A stretch of 64,000 bases of DNA, from assembly GCF_051020955.1 (NCBI RefSeq), contig NC_135013.1:40423087-40487086 (forward strand), given 5' to 3'. This document shows, in pieces, positions 43,851-54,872 of the stretch; within the stretch, counting starts at the first letter, position 1, and every line of letters starts with the position of its first letter. A model generated the notes under the pieces. The model was given only the letters and a program-made list of their open reading frames with translations, was not told the origin of the DNA and did no database searches. Made by a program: the position numbers and the translations under genes. Source of the stretch: Megalopta genalis (taxonomy: Eukaryota; Arthropoda; Insecta; Hymenoptera; Halictidae).

Positions 43851-44869
43851 CATTGATTTCTGATTTAAAAAATTGGAATATTTCTTATTCGATAAATGTA
43901 AAGTTAATTATGCCTGAAAACGTGCTAACGGCACAGCAATTGGGGTCACACCACAGTAAACGGTTCCACTACTCTATCTCGGAAATTATAAACTTCTTAA
44001 GCGATCTATGATATTTCAGAATTTGGTCCAAATATTGCCTATCGTTTTTCTGTTATTAAATGATTTACTGAGTACCATGGTGTTTTTATTTAATGGAAAA
44101 TGAAGAAATAGGTAATATGGAATGGTGTACAACCTAATTGTATTGTGTTTATAGATCGTGATCAACGTTGCTGTGAAAGAAATCGTGATGCAAAGGATTA
44201 ATGTTGATTAATTTCTTAGTACTACGTTCAGCAAAAAATTGATAGGTTTCCAAACTTAGCATACGAAAATATGTATAATTATAAAATATATTTAAGGTAA
44301 TTCAGTTGTTCTGAAAACTACAACAACAAAACTATAAGATAAGTAAATTCAATATAAAGCCTTACCACAATAATTATCGATTTCTTCAAATTGTATAGCT
44401 TTTCTTCGTCAGTCAGTCAGTATACGATAATAAATAGAAATATTTTAATTAACAAACTTTGCAACAAGAGATACTTTCCACTCTACACAATAGTAGATGC
44501 CTTTTTGTGCAAACCCTCTGTTCTCCCTTTATTCATTATCCACCAATTTCTAAAGTTTCATTGTCTGCACCTTTAAAGAAGAGTTCAGAAATGTACCCAT
44601 TAATTTGTCAACCGTAGGTTTTTAATTATTCTCGTAACATTAGCATACACAGCAGTAGCTAATAATCCCAATAGCGGTTCTACAGCTTAGTAAAAAAAAA
44701 AGACAGTTAAAAGAATGAGATCGATTTCTACGACAAAAATCTCTTCGAAGTGAAATCGCGGATTCCGCGGTAGAACTTGAAAAAAAAAACGTGTTGTCTT
44801 TCACGTGAACCTGGAGAGGACACCTGCTGTCCGGCCCGGCCGTATCCTGATTCTAATCCTTGCGTAATA
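43851..44869. other. AT-rich interval, nothing recognised
   Basis: AT-rich with frequent stops and no repeat match. Confidence 0.45.
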
Positions 44870-45000
44870 CGAACGCCACTCGCAACCCGCGATGGTTTAT
44901 AGACCCCATAAAATCGCCTTTAAGCCGGCGACTTTAATGGTTCACGACTTTTGCATATGCAGATTTCGTGGCCGATAATCCCTCTGCCCCGGTGCTCCGA
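44870..45000. promoter_or_regulatory. Possible conserved noncoding block (weak)
   Basis: Contains an octamer-like TTTTGCATATGC (44949-44960), CCCATAAAATC (about 44904-44914) and no frame. Motif words like these occur by chance; function is not shown. Confidence 0.15.
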
Positions 45001-46837
45001 CCTCTCGATCGAGAGAGCATCCTTTTGGTAGACGGACAGAAGGAACGCGGGCTCTTTCCACGAACTGTCCGCTTCCTATTCGAGGATCTCGCCAATGTCA
45101 CGATGAAATTAATATACCGGCTAATTCTGCAGGATGGCCTGTACCCGGCTGCTTCGTAGATCCGATTTCATTGTTACCGAGCCGCCGTTGCCGTTCCCCG
45201 CACGCCTCCCCGGACCCCTGCGAAGCGGATAAACTTCTCTCCTGGAATTAATAATCGCACTGTCGACGATACACCGTCTCAATTTGTGCCAACGATCGAA
45301 TGACAATTTCAGATTCTTACGATCGATAAAATACACGACAGAAAAAAGTTTTGCATAATTCATATAATCCTGCAGTTTACCGTCGGATCTTGCGAATATA
45401 TCACCGAAACGTCTCATTTCTGAATTCGATTAGGCTAACGGCTGTTTCGAAACCACGATTTCGCATTTCATTGTTCGAGCTATGGAAGATTTCTTCGTCT
45501 TTTTTTAGAACAATCTACCTCACACGCTTCCCGGAGTATATATTCACCTGTTCTCTCTTTTCATATGGTTCTCGATCATTTCATTTGTTTCCGTTGTAAC
45601 GTGTGTTTCTTTAAAATTTAACGTAACAAATGAAAATGTAATTCATTGATTTTTAAAACGTCGCGTGCCTGTTAGCTGGAGAATATTCTATACTTCATAG
45701 AATTCCAAATATAATTCCGTTTATTTGTTTCCGATTATTTAGAAATGATTTTATTAATTTGAAGCTTCGCCTTTTGGACGATCAGAAATGTCAGTTAGAA
45801 TTTCAGTAGAATTCAACTGCAATTTAACCAAGGAGGGCACTATTATCCTAGGATCTTTTATGGAATTGTTTTTGAGAAGCGTAACGAAGAATAATATTAT
45901 TCTGCGTATCTTGTTCCTTTCAATTATTTCTGAAAAATATATTCGAGTACTTCTAGACATTAGTTATTTTTAATTTGACGGTGAAGCAGCGAGGTGTAAG
46001 ATAAGCTTCGGGATCAGTTTCCTCGGTCGGCCGGCATCATTACGAAACCTCGTGTCGCTCGAACAATTTTCTCGCGACCTAACGAGCATCCTGGTCGAAA
46101 GCTTTCGAGGGTCGAGAACTGGATGCGACGAAGATCGGGTAGACATTCCTGTCCTATCTTTTCCCGGTAGCCTGATATAGATAGAACTTCATGGAAACGA
46201 GCGTTAAGGTGTCCGGCTATTATTCGCTCGCCGCGACCGGTAAGCCATCGATAACCCATTTTTCCTCTTCGTTATGTTCGCGAGAATCCGATCGATCGTG
46301 AGAAAAAAAGAGATCTGTTCAGATTATGCCCTAGCTATTTCCGCGGTTAAGCGCAGGAGGGGATGCGGCTTCCGTTCTGGATTTCTTTCACGGCCTTTTA
46401 GCCCCGTGACGAATGCGAGATTCGTGAAAAATAATGCGAAAGTAAAACGAAATTTTAATAAGTTTTTCGTGTATGCCCGCAGCAGCCGCTCGCCGGATAC
46501 CGACCGAATTACCTGGCCTTGATTTAAAGGGCTCTTAAAGATACCTAATTACATCCTAAAGCGCCGGAAGTGCATCATTCTTGGCCGCGTTACACATTAT
46601 CCGCCGCACCTGGTCGCCTCCGCGTTTCACCTCGGCATTGAATTACCCCGAGTGATTATTGTGAAACTCGCGCCGTGTCGACCAGATTTTCAGACGATTA
46701 TTATGCGACTGCACTGCCGAACGCATGCCCGAACGGGAATTTTTGCGAACGGCTCCTTTCGACGCAAGTGATTGGGTCAACGAAGATTCTTTCTGATTTT
46801 TCGGAGATCATGCTTTCAATAACGTAAAACATAATAG
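45001..46837. other. Gene-free interval, nothing recognised
   Basis: CpG-rich at 45000-45250 and 46000-46800, AT-rich between. The segment 46520-46720 has CCGGAAGTG and CACCTG words but no frame or repeat. Confidence 0.4.
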
Positions 46838-47021
46838 TTGAACTGCAGATTTCATGCATTTATACGAAAATAGAGGAGTAATACATAAAACAGTGGAAAC
46901 AGTAAACGAAACTCAGAATATAGTAAATACAGCAGCTTATTAAGATTATTTAAGAAATAAATAAAATCCTATCACTTGTGCATAAGATGCAGACTATTCT
47001 TATTTTGCATAATGATCTGGA
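46838..47021 (-). repeat. Family Z copy
   Basis: Left end TTGAACTGCAGATTTCATGC. Right end TTATTTTGCATAATGATCTG, matching in reverse the CAAAATAA segment near the family's other end. About 184 bp. Confidence 0.6.
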
Positions 47022-48094
47022 ACGTAATAATAATGGTCTCAGAAAATTGAAAATATATTTTAAACAATTTGTGTAATATGGTAATCACTAAATCACGGAT
47101 TTTATGTAATTATTATAGTTTTGACAATTTAACAGTTTCATCGTACGAAATTAAATAAAGTTTATAATGAAGCATCTCTTTTATTTCGTACTTAATAAAA
47201 TCTTTTATAGAAACATCAGATATCTAAATGCATGATTAAGGTTCGATTTCTGTAGATTATATATAAAAATTCATTAAAATCAAAAACTCTAACCAAACCA
47301 TTAAAAATGACTACGCCAAAATCCTAAAAACGTTCTATTATTTATAAATTAGGAGAATATAGCAAATATCACTGTGTCAGATATAATACAGTTACTTATT
47401 AAAATGATTAAAAAAGGAAAGACATTTTTATCCAACTTATGTTTATTTTATAACTTATGTTTCTCAATTAACCAAGACAATTTTTATTGCGCATAAAGAG
47501 CCACAGTATAGTTATTCGCGTTTTCTGTAATAGATTTTAAGAAATCCGACAAGAATTTCAAAAATGTGAGTCAAACAAGACTGAACAGCACAAAGTTATG
47601 CCACGAAAATATTAGTAGATACGATAGTCGATTGAAACGTAGGACTGCAAAGAATATTTGATGCCGTATCGCAAATAGAAGCAAGGAAGATTGATTATGG
47701 CCTTTTAGATGATTTTTACGGGAGGCATGGCGAGTCTTTCCATAAATTCCTGGCGTTACACGAGAGACGTAATCTACGAACAGCCGGTGCCGATTCATCT
47801 CCGGACCGATCTCGCTTCCTCGATCAGGAATGATCAACAGCCGGAGATAAACTCGTGAAATCGCATTTCGACGCGCGAACTTTTTACCAATTACGATTTC
47901 GACGCGCCTTCGCCGCAAAACTTGTGCAAACACTTTTCTGCCCACGGCAGCCGATCTCGCAAAAAGGTTACGCGCGCGTTTTTGCTTTTCATCCCATTTC
48001 ATCACGGCGGCATCCATCAATCTTCGACGCCCTGCGATTTCCATGATCGGTCACTCGGTTGAAAAATTGCGTTGCTTTCTTATTGGCAAAAAAA
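47022..48094. other. AT-rich then CpG-rich interval, isolated family Z end
   Basis: A family Z terminus lies at about 47092-47115 (CACGGATTTTATGTAATT). CpG-rich from about 47700 to 48060, where a 157-codon minus-strand frame (47571-48044) has no recognisable domain. Confidence 0.4.
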
Positions 48095-48440
48095 AGTAAC
48101 AACATTTACCTATGACATCGCCTTCGATGCACCGAGAAATAAAGGAAACAGAGCGGAATCAGAAATCATGGGGAACAAACTGCGGATTTGATGCGTTTGT
48201 GGGGAAAATGGAATGCTGAAATTTAAAGTGATGAAACGATTGAAGGAAACTAAGAATGTTGATCCGTGAATTTCAACTTATTACATATTACACAATTGCA
48301 TCTTGCAACTGATACAGACAATTTTCATTTTGCAGAAAGGTCTAATCGTGATCATAAACGAAACAGAACGTAAATTAAGAACATAAAATAAAAGAAGCTT
48401 AAACGTATAAGAGAAAGTTACAAATAAAGTGAAAAAATCA
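48095..48440 (+). repeat. Diverged tandem duplication, unit 1 (carries an insertion)
   Basis: The outer parts align with 48513-48665: CGATGCACCGAGAAAT against TGATGCACCGACAAAT, and CTTAAACGTATAAGAGAAA against CTTAAACGTACAAGAGAAA. Unit 1 contains about 175 bp that unit 2 lacks, corresponding to a family Z copy. Confidence 0.75.
48177..48352 (-). repeat. Family Z copy inside the duplication
   Basis: It begins AAACTGCGGATTTGATGCGT and ends TTTGCAGAAAGGTCTAATCG. Sequence on either side is contiguous in the neighbouring unit at 48513-48665, which marks these as approximate insertion boundaries. Confidence 0.7.
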
Positions 48441-48512
48441 AATCATACAATTGAATAAGCTTGTGATAAAATAAAAAATATTTGAGAATCTAAAAATTGC
48501 TTTTTATCTAAC

Positions 48513-48665
48513 AATTTACCTACGACAACGCCTTTGATGCACCGACAAATGAAAGAAACAGAAAACGGAATAAGAAAATGTGAAGAACGTAAACAAAAGA
48601 GAACATATAGATTAAGAAAATAAAAGAAAGAAACGCTTAAACGTACAAGAGAAAATTAAAGAAAT
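48513..48665 (+). repeat. Diverged tandem duplication, unit 2 (empty of family Z)
   Basis: Homologous to the outer parts of 48095-48440 and collinear with them but without the 175-bp family Z segment. Confidence 0.75.
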
Positions 48666-49334
48666 CCTCCGACATGGAGAAATCTTCGAGATCGGCACAA
48701 AGCGAGCTTTTTATCTGTCTGTATCTACCGAGCGATCTTCTGCGTGTTCTCAATCTCGAGAAATTGTCCGATCGGAGTCCCGTGATTTCATTTAACATTG
48801 TGCTCGCATACTTTCCAGTTGCAGAAAGTATGCCTGATTGGGGATGTTCTCAGTAACGATTCCGCCGGGCAGCGCGAGATGCAAAGAATCCCCGGCAATG
48901 GTCTCGCGCAGAGGTTACACTGTTTACTGTGCATTAAGCTGGAACGCGATCTCGGGACGATCTTAATTTGCCTCGGTTCGGGATCGGTAGATTACGTGGT
49001 CGCTAACTGTATCGAGACTCGTACTCGTTAGAGCTTCTGCTTATCGCGATGCTAACCGACGCGTGCACCGCCGAACCGAATCAAAACGAACCCCTGAGAA
49101 TCTCTGTGTTATTCCAATTCTATCGATACCGAACGCGGTGGAACAAGCATTGCGCTAACTGGGCCGCTGATCTTCATATGCTAATTCATAATCTTGTAAT
49201 CAGGGGCCAGCTTGAAGGAACGGTAAATACAAATCGAACTATTTGCTCGGAGATTTTTAGCGATGATTTTAGATATTTCGGATGACTGGAATGCGGATCT
49301 TTCTGCAAGGCAAAAATTGTCTACATTGGCTGCA
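48666..49334. other. CpG-rich interval, nothing recognised
   Basis: Short frames on the plus strand (60-78 codons) without recognisable product. Confidence 0.4.
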
Positions 49335-49377
49335 AGCTGCAGGAACTTAAATAAATGTCCGTTAAGTTCCTGCAGCT
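49335..49377. repeat. Perfect 16-bp stem, 11-nt loop
   Basis: AGCTGCAGGAACTTAA (49335-49350) and its exact reverse complement (49362-49377) flank an 11-base loop. The stem is too short for a typical microRNA precursor, and extending it outward adds few pairs. Confidence 0.85.
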
Positions 49378-49408
49378 GTTTTTAATAAGTTTAATGAGTC
49401 GGACGTAA

Positions 49409-50368
49409 TACAGTAGTATAGACTACCTGAATAACTCGCATGTTTTTGAAGATAGGAGAAAATGCAATAGACCAAAATTACTTGGTATCGGGGGGCTCAT
49501 ATAATCTGGTATTACCAATTTTTCTGTAAGTGGAGGCGTCAAGGAGACACGAAGGTCAATTCTGTTTTTTTTTAAATGGAACAGTAAGTTTTTTTACTTA
49601 CATTCTGATAGTGTTTCGAGGCGAATACAATGAACTATTATGAAGGTCATTCAAGGTCACCTAAAGTGACACAGAAAAGCAAAACTAAAATACAGTAAAA
49701 TGGCAAATAATCACACAAATTTGTTTATAAATCTACTGAAAAAATAATGTCATCTATTTACTTGTGTGTAATTTTTATCGTCATAATGTAAAAGCTAAGA
49801 TCAAGTCCAATGCAACGACGACCACAACACTATGACCATATGACATTTAGTACGAAAAGTCCAGAAATATTTACGACGTTTCTAATCCTTCGCTGAAATG
49901 TATAAATCTCTGAATTTTTCTTCAAATTATTTTCTAAAACAAGTAATTTAAAATTACCAATAATGTTTGAGGATACAGATAAGCGCACAATGCGATTGAA
50001 TGTTTGTTTATCTTTTGTGACCCGTGTCACGTAATACACACACGTGATACACAAGTATTCGAAAAGTATTTTCTCTTGCAGTTGACTTTGGGAGACCTTG
50101 AATGACCTTCATAATAGTTCATTGTAATCGCCTCGAAACACTCTATCAGAATGTAAGTAAAAAAACTTACTGTTCCGTTTAAAAAAACAGAATTGACCTT
50201 CATATCTTCTTGACGCCTCCACCTACAGAAAAATTGGTAATACCAGATTATATATATATATATATATGAGCCCCCCGATACCAAGTAAGTTTGGTCTAAT
50301 GCATTTTCTCCTATCTTCAAAAACAAACGAGTTATTCAGGTGACCTGTTTAAAATGCCCCGCCCTGTA
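49409..50368. mobile_element. Foldback element, 960 bp with about 260-bp arms
   Basis: The left arm (about 49409-49673) and right arm (about 50084-50368) are inverted and about 90-95 percent alike. Landmarks include ACCTGAATAACTCG, GAAGATAGGAGAAAATGCA, TCGGGGGGCTCATATA and GTGGAGGCGTCAAG. The right arm carries an extra TA microsatellite (about 50251-50268). The left tip is decayed; the right tip ends in CAGGGCGGGGCA (reverse). The 410-bp loop (49674-50083) is AT-rich and encodes nothing recognisable. Confidence 0.9.
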
Positions 50369-50384
50369 TATGGTGAATTTCTGG

Positions 50385-50510
50385 CATCTGCGGATTTTTT
50401 AAGTGCAAGGAATGTGTAAATTAACATGAATGAATTGTAGTTTTGTCTTTATTTGGAAGATTTTGTCTAAATTCGAAGTACATATCTTGCAGACAATTAA
50501 ATTCATTGTG
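50385..50510 (-). repeat. Family Z copy (partial)
   Basis: Begins CATCTGCGGATTTTTTAAGT immediately outside the foldback element. The far end near TCTTGCAGACAATT is approximate. Confidence 0.45.
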
Positions 50511-50948
50511 TATACAGACTGTATTGTGTACGAGATTAAATCGTTCTTTCTAACATATGTCTTTCATAATTATATTTATTTACTTGTTTTATAATCTAAT
50601 TTTACTATTTAATAATGCTATAAAATCTGAAATTTATTGAACGAGTTTTAAAATGCTTAGTTTAATTGCGAATCTCCGTGCAAGTATACTGTTCTAGAAT
50701 TGTTTAATCTACTAAGGAGATTGTATTGTATTCATAAGAATATTTATGTAGCACCAAACTTTAAAATCTCGTGTTTACTCTGCATCTTATTTGATTTGTT
50801 AAATGAACTTCAAATTGCAGATGGAGAGAATACACTTTGCAATATGAAGTAGCTTCGGTTCTGCTTTCTGAGTATACCCCAATACAATAATTAAGAAGCT
50901 AATATAAAAATATATAATCGAAACATATAACCCCAATATAAAAATATA
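50511..50948. other. AT-rich interval, nothing recognised
   Basis: AT-rich spacer before the mariner MITE. Confidence 0.45.
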
Positions 50949-51182
50949 TTAGGTCTACCGGAAAGTTCTGTCCGTTTGAGAAATGAAAGGAAATAATAGA
51001 TTTTTCATAAATTTAGTAATATTTATTGTACAATATAATTTCCGTCGTTACTTATGACCACTTGCCAGCGTGATGGCAATTTGTGAGCAACATTTTTCAA
51101 AAATATATGTCCCAAATGAATATGTGCATATCTATTGAAATTTGCAATGACATTATCAGACAGAACTTTCCGGTAGACCTAA
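50949..51182 (-). mobile_element. Mariner-derived MITE, 234 bp
   Basis: Same TTAGGTCTACCGGAAAGTTC terminal repeats as the 24.7- and 41.5-kb elements, with TA flanks. The interior is more diverged and shorter: only the last transposase codons region (CACTTGCCAGCGTGATGGCA) is joined to the other end. It is an older, more deleted derivative. Confidence 0.92.
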
Positions 51183-52274
51183 TATATAGTACAACAAAAA
51201 ACATTTAAGAACGAATGATATTGTCATTCTAGTTACCCTAAGTACACAGATTTTGATCGCTGAAAGATCATTAGTCTGGCGATTGTTTGGTGTCATACAA
51301 CGTGCTTCGTTTTTCACTTCGTGTAAAATTGTGTCAGCGACTTTCTGGACATCCGATACAAATTTGACTAACTAGTAGGACGTTTCTGCGAACGATTTTT
51401 CCAAACGATTGCGGATTCTTGGCAGAGACGAAGGGACAGCCTTGATGATCCTGATTGGGAATCGCGTGACAAGCTCGCGCGACGAGCAAGTTAAAGGCAC
51501 ACGTGGACTCGGCACGCCGTAAGTTTGTTCTGACACGAGCAAAACACGATAGATAACGAACGGTCCGCCGAACGGACGTCTCTTTACGGGGCCACGAGTG
51601 CAGACTTTTAATGAGCCACCACACGACAGCCGGCCACACCGCGCATAGACGCTATTCCGCGCCGATAGGATCTCTCCGTCCACTAAAAACATTGTGGCCA
51701 TTGTTGCGAGATACGAGCAGAACGACACATGGTCTCGGCCCGCAGATCTCCTTGGATCCGAGTCGCGTCCCGAGCCATAACAATTGCAAGAATAGCCAAG
51801 ATCAAGGCTCGGGGAATAAGTTGTACCGGGAAAATGACTTGGGTTACGAGGGGACGGTTCGCTGCGCGAGTGCAGAAGTACAAAATGTATATACAAAATG
51901 GCCCTTTGTTTGCATGACCAAAGGGAACGCCGTTCGCTGCGGAAGCACGGAAAAGATTCGAAGGAAAGTGCTTCGTGCAACGGAAGTAAAAGCATTATGT
52001 GCAGTCTCTTGAATCTTTTATTGGCTTTCAAATAAGTTTAGAAAGAGTGCTTAGTGTAATTTGAGACTCTGATTCTCCAACGTTTAGTGTGACATTTTAT
52101 CGTCGTAAAGCGGAATCGTATGTGTGCATTTTGTTCTGTCGTAAAAAGGATAAAACACGGGAAAACAGCCACTAAAGAATTTCGAAGAATGAACTTAGAA
52201 CACAATGATCGTTTTCGTATGGTTCTTTAACGCTTTGACTACCGTGCCACAGCAACATCTAAAATTTCAGATAA
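51183..52274. other. CpG-rich interval, no supported gene
   Basis: CpG-rich at 51400-51990, with a 219-codon minus-strand frame (51372-52031) and a 133-codon plus-strand frame (51611-52012) open over the same bases. Neither shows a recognisable domain. Confidence 0.4.
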
Positions 52275-52598
52275 TTAACACGTTGAATGCCGCGCCGGTT
52301 TTACAGAAATTGTCCGTGGCGCCACGATGAATTTTCTTTTATGTGATACATATAATGTTGAAATATTATCTGCAATAGATAAGTTACAGTGTATAACCAT
52401 GTTTGACACGTTAATTGCGACAGGGGTCACTGTTTGAATTGACGATGGTAATAATACAAAATTTCAGATATTGACATTTGTTTGAAATTATATATATTTC
52501 TATCAATTTGGGCGCGCCGGTTCACCGGTGGCCCCCATGGCGTCACCGCCAAGTTAAGTGCCGGTCACCGGTGACCTCTGTGGCATTCAACGTGTTAA
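52275..52598. mobile_element. TTAA-flanked MITE, CACGTTGAATGCC end type, 324 bp
   Basis: TTAA at 52275-52278 and 52595-52598 with a perfect 17-bp terminal repeat TTAACACGTTGAATGCC. GC-rich subterminal segments contain CACCGGTGACC and CACCGGTGGCC palindromic words. No coding sequence. Confidence 0.85.
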
Positions 52599-53170
52599 AA
52601 TATTTTATTTGACGATATTAGAATTGAAAACTGTTGGGATTATGGAATGAAAATGAATATGATTCTAATTCTTTTCTTAAAAAGACTTTATTTTATTCCT
52701 TTATTGAGAGAAGTCATATGGGCGAAAACGATCGAGCGACCAAACTCTACTGAGAGTCCGGTAAGAAAAAAACGCTTCTTTTATACCCTTCTTGGGTTCG
52801 TCTTATCCACCAATCAGAGACGTTTATTTGTCGCGTTTCACATTGTATACGTGACGCTGGGATCCCCAAACAGTCAGGGCACGATGTATATCTAATGGTA
52901 CCGGTGATGATGTATCGCGGTATCTATTATATACAGTTTACATCACCGTCGTTGCCCGCTGACGGAACCGACGAAAATGTAAACCGATATCTTAGTATCT
53001 TAGCACTAAGTAAACTACAGATTAATTTTTGTTCGAGGCTAAAATTTTCTTTTTTTTTCAACAAAAAGATATACGTTCTATGACATCAATTGCTTCTTGC
53101 ACGTTCTTAAGTTTTGCGGATCCTAATCAAATTAGGAAAGTATAACAAATCAGCGTAGGAAATAATTATG
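52599..53170. other. Gene-free interval, nothing recognised
   Basis: Mixed composition. An 82-codon plus-strand frame (52647-52895) has no recognisable product. Confidence 0.4.
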
Positions 53171-53383
53171 TTAACCCCTCTGTATTACGATCTCTATTAC
53201 GTTGATTAGCAATCTTGTTTCTGGTATGTCCCCATTTACTTTCACTATTACGTCTTAATAAGAAGAAGAACCTGCTTCTCGATCTAGAAAAAGAATATTC
53301 ATATTTAGTAGATCACGTGTGAAAGCTTTATCACGACTCTGCTTCGTTGTACATACATGGTGCAAAAGGTTACTCATGGTTTC
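53171..53383 (-). mobile_element. Decayed TTAA element, relative of 43659-43850
   Basis: TTAA at 53171-53174 followed by CCCCTCTGTATTACG. The interior matches the reverse complement of the 43.7-kb element. The other end appears as a degraded GGTTAC at about 53377-53382. Confidence 0.5.
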
Positions 53384-53893
53384 AACATTCAGAATTACGC
53401 TGACCGGATATACAGTATCTATAAAAACATTACTATCAATGTCTACAATCTCGTGTCCCGAGTGTCCCGCATCAACGTCGTAAACGCGCCACCAGATCTA
53501 ATTATTAAAATGCAACGAAAAATTCCGCGATTGTTGATTCTTTCAAAGTAACAAGTCAAAAATGCGTTGGATCGCAGGTGATTAAAAGGGAACAGATTGC
53601 AGCAAGTGTACAAGAATCAGTGTTTTAAGACCACTATAATGTTACTGCGTTCGGCGTGTAAAAATCAGCGGAGCTCGTTGATAGTGAGTCAAAGTTCCAC
53701 GAGGGCCAATAAAAATTCTTTAGCTGTGCCCCGTATTCGAGAGGAATTTCCAGCCGAGTCCCAGGGAACCGATTCCACGGACGAGAATGACGTAGCTCGG
53801 AGGTCGAACCGTGCGGAATCGCGTTGCGAGGCTGTGAGCACTTTGGTCCGTTCTGACATTGTCTGTAGCGTTATCTGACTTCTTGAGCGAAAA
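53384..53893. other. Gene-free interval, nothing recognised
   Basis: Turns CpG-rich from about 53650. No recognisable frame. Confidence 0.4.
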
Positions 53894-53894
53894 G

Positions 53895-53928
<34 letters not shown>
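53894..53928. repeat. (GA)n microsatellite
   Basis: About 17 GA units, preceded and followed by purine-rich sequence. Confidence 0.95.
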
Positions 53929-53929
<1 letters not shown>

Positions 53930-54474
53930 CAGAGAGTGTACCAGCGACGACCAACGACCCGTCGCCATATCGCGTTTCAACTCCGGTGGCCTTAATCTAC
54001 CTACCAAAGTATCGTCCCCGAATCATTCGTAAACGTCGTAATCGCATTATGGCATCCAAGTCCACTCTCCTCTCGCCAGCACCCCGCGACGTCCCGCTGC
54101 ATTCTCCCGTTTCGACTCTTACTCGCATTTCACACCCTCGGCCGTGCGCGCCAAGATTTTCGCGGAAGGCGCCAGGATGTCCGTCAAAATCCCGGATCAC
54201 GTTCCACTATGGAAACTTCGTTCGCTCCCACAGATCATTTCGTTCCAACGCTTTCAAACACGTGCAGTTGCAATCGTTTTTCCAAAGGATTGGGAATGAG
54301 ATTGGTGTTAATTAGAATCGATTTAGAATACAAATCTCGTTTGAATACTTTTGAATTTCCACGAAGATTCGTAGATTAACACGCCTGTCTCAAAGGAAGA
54401 CACTGTGAAAATCCAAAGGCGTTACTAAAAAATTCATCAATGTAAATCTAGAAGCTACAAAGAACAATAGATTG
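53929..54474. other. CpG-rich interval, no supported gene
   Basis: Open frames on both strands at 53986-54315 without a recognisable domain. Confidence 0.4.
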
Positions 54475-54872
54475 TACAGGGTGTCCCAGTTTTTGTTCAC
54501 AGAACTTTATTCAGCATATTCTACAAGTAGGAATAAGAGAAAGATATTATATGAACGTAGACTTTTATATGCTTTGTCATAAAGTTACGACAAAAATCCA
54601 AGATTTTAACGAACTGTTTTCGTGATCGACACCGACGATAGTGACTTCTTTCGCTGGAAGCAGGCTGAACATTAGAGTTTATGGCAGCTTACGAAATATA
54701 CAAAATAACGGCAATGCGATCGTACAAAACGCCAGTCCGTTGTCATTTTATGTTTTCATTGTAACTTTTTAATAGAGCATTTAAAAGCCAATGGTCCTGC
54801 AACATTTTATTCTTATTTTCACTTGTAGAATATGCTGGTAAAGTATTGTGGAAAAAATTGGGACACACTGTA
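54475..54872. mobile_element. Palindromic MITE R, 398 bp
   Basis: Ends TACAGGGTGTCCCAGTTTTT and TACAGTGTGTCCCAATTTTT (read inward). Arms of about 65 bp share GCATATTCTACAAGT and TAAGA segments. The terminal GTGTCCCA matches palindromic MITE Q (22485, 58758), but the interior differs, so it is a separate family sharing the end. Confidence 0.8.

Noticed and set aside
51372..52031. 219-codon minus-strand and 133-codon plus-strand frames over the same bases
   Set aside because: Both strands open at once, no domain, CpG-rich composition.
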